The position numbers were made by a program, and so were the translations under genes. The notes under the pieces are model-generated. The model saw only the letters and a list, made by a program, of their open reading frames with translations. It did not search any database and was not told the DNA's origin. Positions 59,679 through 64,000 of a DNA stretch of 64,000 bases are shown here, piece by piece. The stretch is from Chlorokybus atmophyticus (taxonomy: Eukaryota; Streptophyta; Chlorokybophyceae; Chlorokybales; Chlorokybaceae), in contig RHPI01002090.1 of NCBI GenBank assembly GCA_009103225.1, forward strand, positions 810,544 to 874,543, in the 5' to 3' direction. Within the stretch, counting starts at the first letter, position 1; every line of letters starts with the position of its first letter.

Positions 59679-61236
59679 GTGACAGCTACTTTCTCACTAC
59701 TTGGCACTGTCAGCAGGCACAGTCAGCGAGCGCAGGTTGCGTCGTCGAGCAGCAGGCGGCGTGCATGCCGAGCGGAGCAGGGCGCCAGCAGCAGTGGCAG
59801 CGGCAGCGGTGGTGGCGCCGACCGCATACCCGACACTCTGCCCTCCGCCTCCGCTGACACGGACTGGAGGGAATTCCGTGCAAGGCTGGTATGTGACACG
59901 TACAGACAATGTGGCAGTGTGGGGTTGGTTGGTTTTTCAAGGTTGCGCGTTTGGCTGTTGCGCTCTGTGTGACGGAAGGTCACATCACATGCACCCCAAG
60001 GAACAGCGTTTGGCAACTGAGCTCACTGTACTGCTGTTGGTCCGCCATCTGTTGCTCTGCAAATGCTGTTCTGGCGGCTGAAGCGCTGTGTAGGTCGCAG
60101 CTACTTCTGCGCCGCATCAAGCCAGTGCAGGACACTGGGCACATCCCTTGCCAGCGCCAGAAACGGGATGCATCCTCATGGCACACCCGTCGCAGTTTAC
60201 GCAGTTTCAGACCTATTTTCATCAAGCCGTCATCTACATCTTTGACCACAGGTGCCTATGCGTGTGCACTGTACAGCATTGCGTCATCAGCAGCATACAT
60301 GTCGGTTGCAACTGAGCTGAGCACTGTGTGTGGCTGCAGGGCTTCCGGGAGTGCAGGCCTGATCATCAACAAGTAAGTTCTGGCGTTTATGACTGCTGCA
60401 CAGCTTGTGCAGTTGTAACAAACATCAATGCTGCACTGTTGCATCGTGCTTGTTGAAGCTGCATCGTGCTTGTTGAAGCTGGCGTGTGGGCTGCATGTAT
60501 TCTGATGCACGTTGCAGGCCGACAGAAAGGACGATAGGATCGTTATCTGGTGCAGAGGCCTTGTGTCCAGAGTTTTCAGAGAACCGGTTATTCCTTGGCG
60601 GTGATGTTGGTAAGTCCAGGCACAAGGGGTCTGGGTTACCCAGCTAAACATTTCAACACCGCTTGACATGCTGCATGGCAGGCGTCACGACAGTGCATGT
60701 CGTGCATCGAGTGAAGGGCATCAAAGGCTCCGTTGAAGTTATGGATGGCATCTATATGGGAGGTAAGTACTGCACACACAGTGCCCGTGCAACGACTGCA
60801 ACAGTGTGACAGTGCTGAGAGAACATAGAGGCTTGTTACTGGTCGCACTGCGACATTCCAAAGCTACGGTCTCAGCTGTTCTGCACTGTGTGGTTAGGCT
60901 TTGAAGCAGCCAAAGAGGCTGTGCGGACAGGGGTTGCGAAAGCCAGTGACTTCAGGTGGTTCAGTCGCTATGCTGGTGAGTTGAACCTGCCATGGATGAT
61001 TAAGATGACACAGTATACATCTTTTTGAATGTATGCAAGCTGATTTATCATGGGCAGGTTGGGGACCAGGGCAGCTTGAGAGCGAGTGTCAACGCGGCGT
61101 GTGGGTGGTGGCTGCTTGCGACAAGGGGTCGGTGTTGGAGGATGACCTGAAGAGGTCGAAAGACCTTTGGCCGGAGATATTGCAGTTGATGGGTGGCGAA
61201 TACGCTGCATTTGCAAAGAAGGTAGACGGGTTGTAG
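59679..61236 (+). CDS. AlgH/UPF0301 family protein (5' end missing)
   Basis: Plant-type member of the UPF0301 (COG1678, DUF179) family; the molecular function is unknown. Exons: to 59888, 60094-60251, 60340-60372, 60518-60609, 60682-60762, 60898-60975, 61058-61236. The last six give 206 residues with exact phases. Conserved order: DTDWREFRARL, GHWAHPLPAPETGCILMAHP, GLIINKPT, NRLFLGGDVG, VMDGIYMGGFEAA, DFRWFSRYAGWGPGQLESE, and WPEILQLMGGEY. Family landmarks are the NRP/NKPT turn, the GGxV/GGDV loop and the YAGWGPGQL motif. The first exon's open frame begins just after a TAA and has no ATG, so an upstream exon is needed. Its Ser/Arg-rich sequence looks like a transit peptide, as in plant homologues. 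Confidence 0.9.
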
Positions 61237-64000
61237 CCGCTTATTGCGATTGAGCGTATTGTATTATACTATGCAGGTAGGCAGCATGTGCGCATTGTTT
61301 GGGTGGGTGGTATCCGCTGGGTGCAAGGAAGTTGTGTCAATACATGCTTACTTGTAAGCAAGCAGACAGAGTCTTCTTGTCAGTCTTCTGATATCCGCCT
61401 TGAATTATTGACCACACGCTGTGCAATGTATGCGTTTGGGTTGAACTTGGCGCACTTATTGCACACAAGGTGTTCTTATGCACACTGAGCTGCGCATGCG
61501 CTGCATACTAAGCATGACAGCGCGCGAATGGGGGAACCAGTGTGTGAATGTAAGCATACTAAGGTAGAGGGACCATAAAGACAAATGCATGGGCGCAGTA
61601 AAGCATGCAGCACAACTCAGCAATCAACAAAGCAACGAGTATGCTACTTAAACCAAGGGCGCTGGGTCCTGTGTAGAATGTATGCAATGCTGTGCATAGA
61701 AACCACATGATACTGCGCTGCCCTGCTGGTCGTCGCCTGCCAGTCTATTTTGCATTGCACACACAGTTTTGCTCTACGCATGCACCAAGTTGGTACGACC
61801 AGTCCTTGTATATAGCCTATCATAGGCAAGGCCAAAGTAAGGCGTGTGGCTTGTAAAGTAAAATCTAATCGGAAAACCAATGATGAGGTGACCACTACGC
61901 AGGACATTCTACCACAGTGGTTGCTTATTGCCACTCTTTTGAATATGGCGAGCCATTACGCATGTGTTGACATGCTTTATTATTAAAGGTTTAACCGTCA
62001 TGCTATTGACATCGCAAGAATACGACAGGCTGCTAAGCGACCATTGCTTTTTTAGACTTGTGTCCATTCATTGTAACATCGCTGTACCGTTGCTATCAAT
62101 TGCACTGGCTAACTCATCATAACATGACAATGTCATTTTCAACATTTAAATGAAATTTGTAGTTCACTATAAGTATTCATACATATTGCATATGCAATGT
62201 GTACAAACGGCTATCTTTGATTGAATCTTAATGCCACATAATAGCAAGCAGTACAAATCAATAATCATAGCATTATCATGAGTTTGATTGAATGACTATT
62301 ATGATTTGGTTGTCCATGTAACATACTACGTACATATAATGTATATACTATAGGCACAAATGCAATGGTGTGCTACTATGTGCATGAAATGCGTAACTAG
62401 CATGTATTGATTGTTTGTAGTGGTTTTAAGTGTGCATATATGATATCCATTCTTTAAAGTAAAGTGAACATAAATTACAAGTGAATCACGATCGACGCGT
62501 TTAACGTCACATATTGTGCATTGTTGATATCATATCTATAAAAACATATCATCAACATTAGCCACATTGACGATAACACCCATCATGTGTGCGATACTTC
62601 CAAACTTCAAGCCATCAAGGCATCATGTTTCTTAACTGAGTGGGGGAGGGGATTGCCGACGGCGACGAGAGGGTGGGGGGGTGGGGTGGGCTGGCAGGGG
62701 AATTATGTTGCGGTATTCATGATGTACATATATATATATATACATAATGACCCAGATATTCATATTAGGAGAATGACGGCGCCATTCTCCTTATGATACT
62801 CCATAACTTACGTGTATGCATTAATGTTGATAGCTTATATCTTGGTGATGATCACATGAGCACTCACACTTTTGTCAAGCCATTGCGTTTGTCTATCGCA
62901 AAACACTTCGCATTGAAATGATATCGATGCAATAGTGAAAGCCTTCGTGTGGAGGTTCCTCCTCACGAAAATGCCAATGTATTACAAATCATGACTCTAA
63001 CTAAACCTTTTAATTTGTACCTTACACTTTACCCTCGTTATAGTGACCACAGATGTGTTGATGCATCGCATCACTATAAAAGATGTCGTTCCTTCAATGT
63101 AATGACAATAAGTCACTGTAATGCAGTCATGCTATATAGCAACATGTTGTCATTGTAATGAGGGGTTTATTACACAAACTTCTTTATGGTATATGAAGTG
63201 CATGTAATCCATTGGTCAAGAATTGAACATTTTGGTACAATACCGATCGATCATTACATCGAATTGTTTCATACCATCACTCGTAGTGACAACTGGCTGC
63301 TATAGCAAGGTATCACAACCCTAATCAATGGACATATATATATACAAATATATATATATACAAACCAACCTCGCTTTCATGACCTTGCTTTTAGCACCAA
63401 CTGTCCTTTTAAAGAGTGTGATAGTCATCGAAAGGGCAAAAATTGCCCTGCGTAAATCGGTCATTCAAAGCATTTGTCATAACTGCGAGGCTGTCGTTCA
63501 ACAGAGTGTGTCATTACAGCGAGGGTAGACTGTAGGTAGGGTGTGTGGAGCTAACTTCGGACGATTGCCCAACTTCGGACGATGGCTACAGTGACCTGCT
63601 TGGTCGGTGGTTTTGGGCGATTTTGGCGGTCAAATTGTGTGTTTGTTGTCTCATTGGCTAGCTAACAACCAATCAGATGCGTGCCTTGAATTTCAACATG
63701 AACGGCCAAGTTTTGGCGCCATGGCAGTGTTGTAACTGACGTGCTGGGGGTTTGCCAGCAGTGGTAGTCTGACTTTTAACCGCTAACGATAGGCCTGTGG
63801 TTAACCATTCCGGGTGCTTGTAGAGTCTGTGGATAGCCCTTGGAGTCTAGTTAAAGCCTATAAAAAGATTTGTTTAACAGTGTATGCATTTGAAAGTTTT
63901 GGCGGGCAATGCAAAGGTATGGTTGCGGGGTGCATACTTAAGCCAGTGTCCGAATAATTCTGCAGTTGTGCAAGTGTGGGCGTGAGGGAGGGATTGGGTG
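61237..64000. other. AT-rich gene-free region
   Basis: AT-rich, with TA dinucleotide tracts (62726-62742, 63332-63361) and a small inverted repeat. A direct repeat AACTTCGGACGAT occurs twice at about 63553 and 63570. From 63.5 kb the GC content rises, possibly approaching another gene. Confidence 0.6.
62767..62791. repeat. Small perfect inverted repeat
   Basis: AGGAGAATG and CATTCTCCT flank a 7-base GC-rich loop. Too short to assign; no poly-T tract follows. Confidence 0.6.

Overview
The window is nuclear DNA of a photosynthetic eukaryote, most likely a green-lineage alga with a flagellate stage. Nearly all genes are split by many short GT-AG (some GC-AG) introns. They include plant-type zeta-carotene desaturase, a GET3 with a transit-peptide-like N-terminus, a cold-shock/CCHC glycine-rich protein and an R2R3 MYB of the FOUR LIPS type. 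A CatSper auxiliary subunit implies a motile flagellum. Species cannot be named from the sequence. Two N gaps, one isolated N and several microsatellites mark a draft scaffold.

Layout. 1-4.8 kb: gene-free, with a GT-rich minisatellite. 4.8-7.3 kb (-): FLP/MYB88-type MYB. 7.3-11.5 kb: gene-free. 11.5-17.1 kb: TruB-type pseudouridine synthase (-) and CCZ1 (+), head to head. 17.1-21 kb: repeats, then the cold-shock gene (+). 22.9-27.1 kb: an apparently intact Penelope-like element with an N-terminal GIY-YIG endonuclease between two pseudo-LTRs, with a decayed reverse transcriptase just downstream on the other strand. 27.8-30.5 kb (-): AP-1 mu, and 52 bp upstream a 76-codon MOZART2-like gene. 33.2-35.8 kb (+): ZDS. 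36.9-39.6 kb (-): ISN1-type IMP 5'-nucleotidase. 39.9-41.1 kb (+): TMEM18. 41.2-45.9 kb (-): CatSper delta/epsilon-like membrane protein. 46.9-48.4 kb (+): unknown protein with three tandemly duplicated exons. 48.8-51.1 kb (-): Golgi-type DXD glycosyltransferase. 52.3-54.1 kb (+): DUF455 ferritin-like protein. 54.4 kb: an exact stray copy of the first exon of the GET3 gene that lies at 56.1-58.7 kb (-). 59.7-61.2 kb (+): AlgH/UPF0301 protein. 61.2-64 kb: AT-rich and gene-free.

There is no operon logic. The set covers membrane traffic (AP-1 mu, CCZ1, GET3), plastid metabolism (ZDS), RNA modification and binding (TruB, cold-shock protein), microtubule nucleation and flagellar signalling (MOZART2-like, CatSper), and transcription (MYB). 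Gene models were built by hand from splice consensus, reading phase and family alignment from memory. Exon lengths and phases close exactly for most genes; exceptions are stated. The most unusual signals are the retroelement whose upstream pseudo-LTR looks like a spliced copy of the downstream one, the algal CatSper subunit, the exon-triplicated unknown gene and the MOZART2-like microgene.
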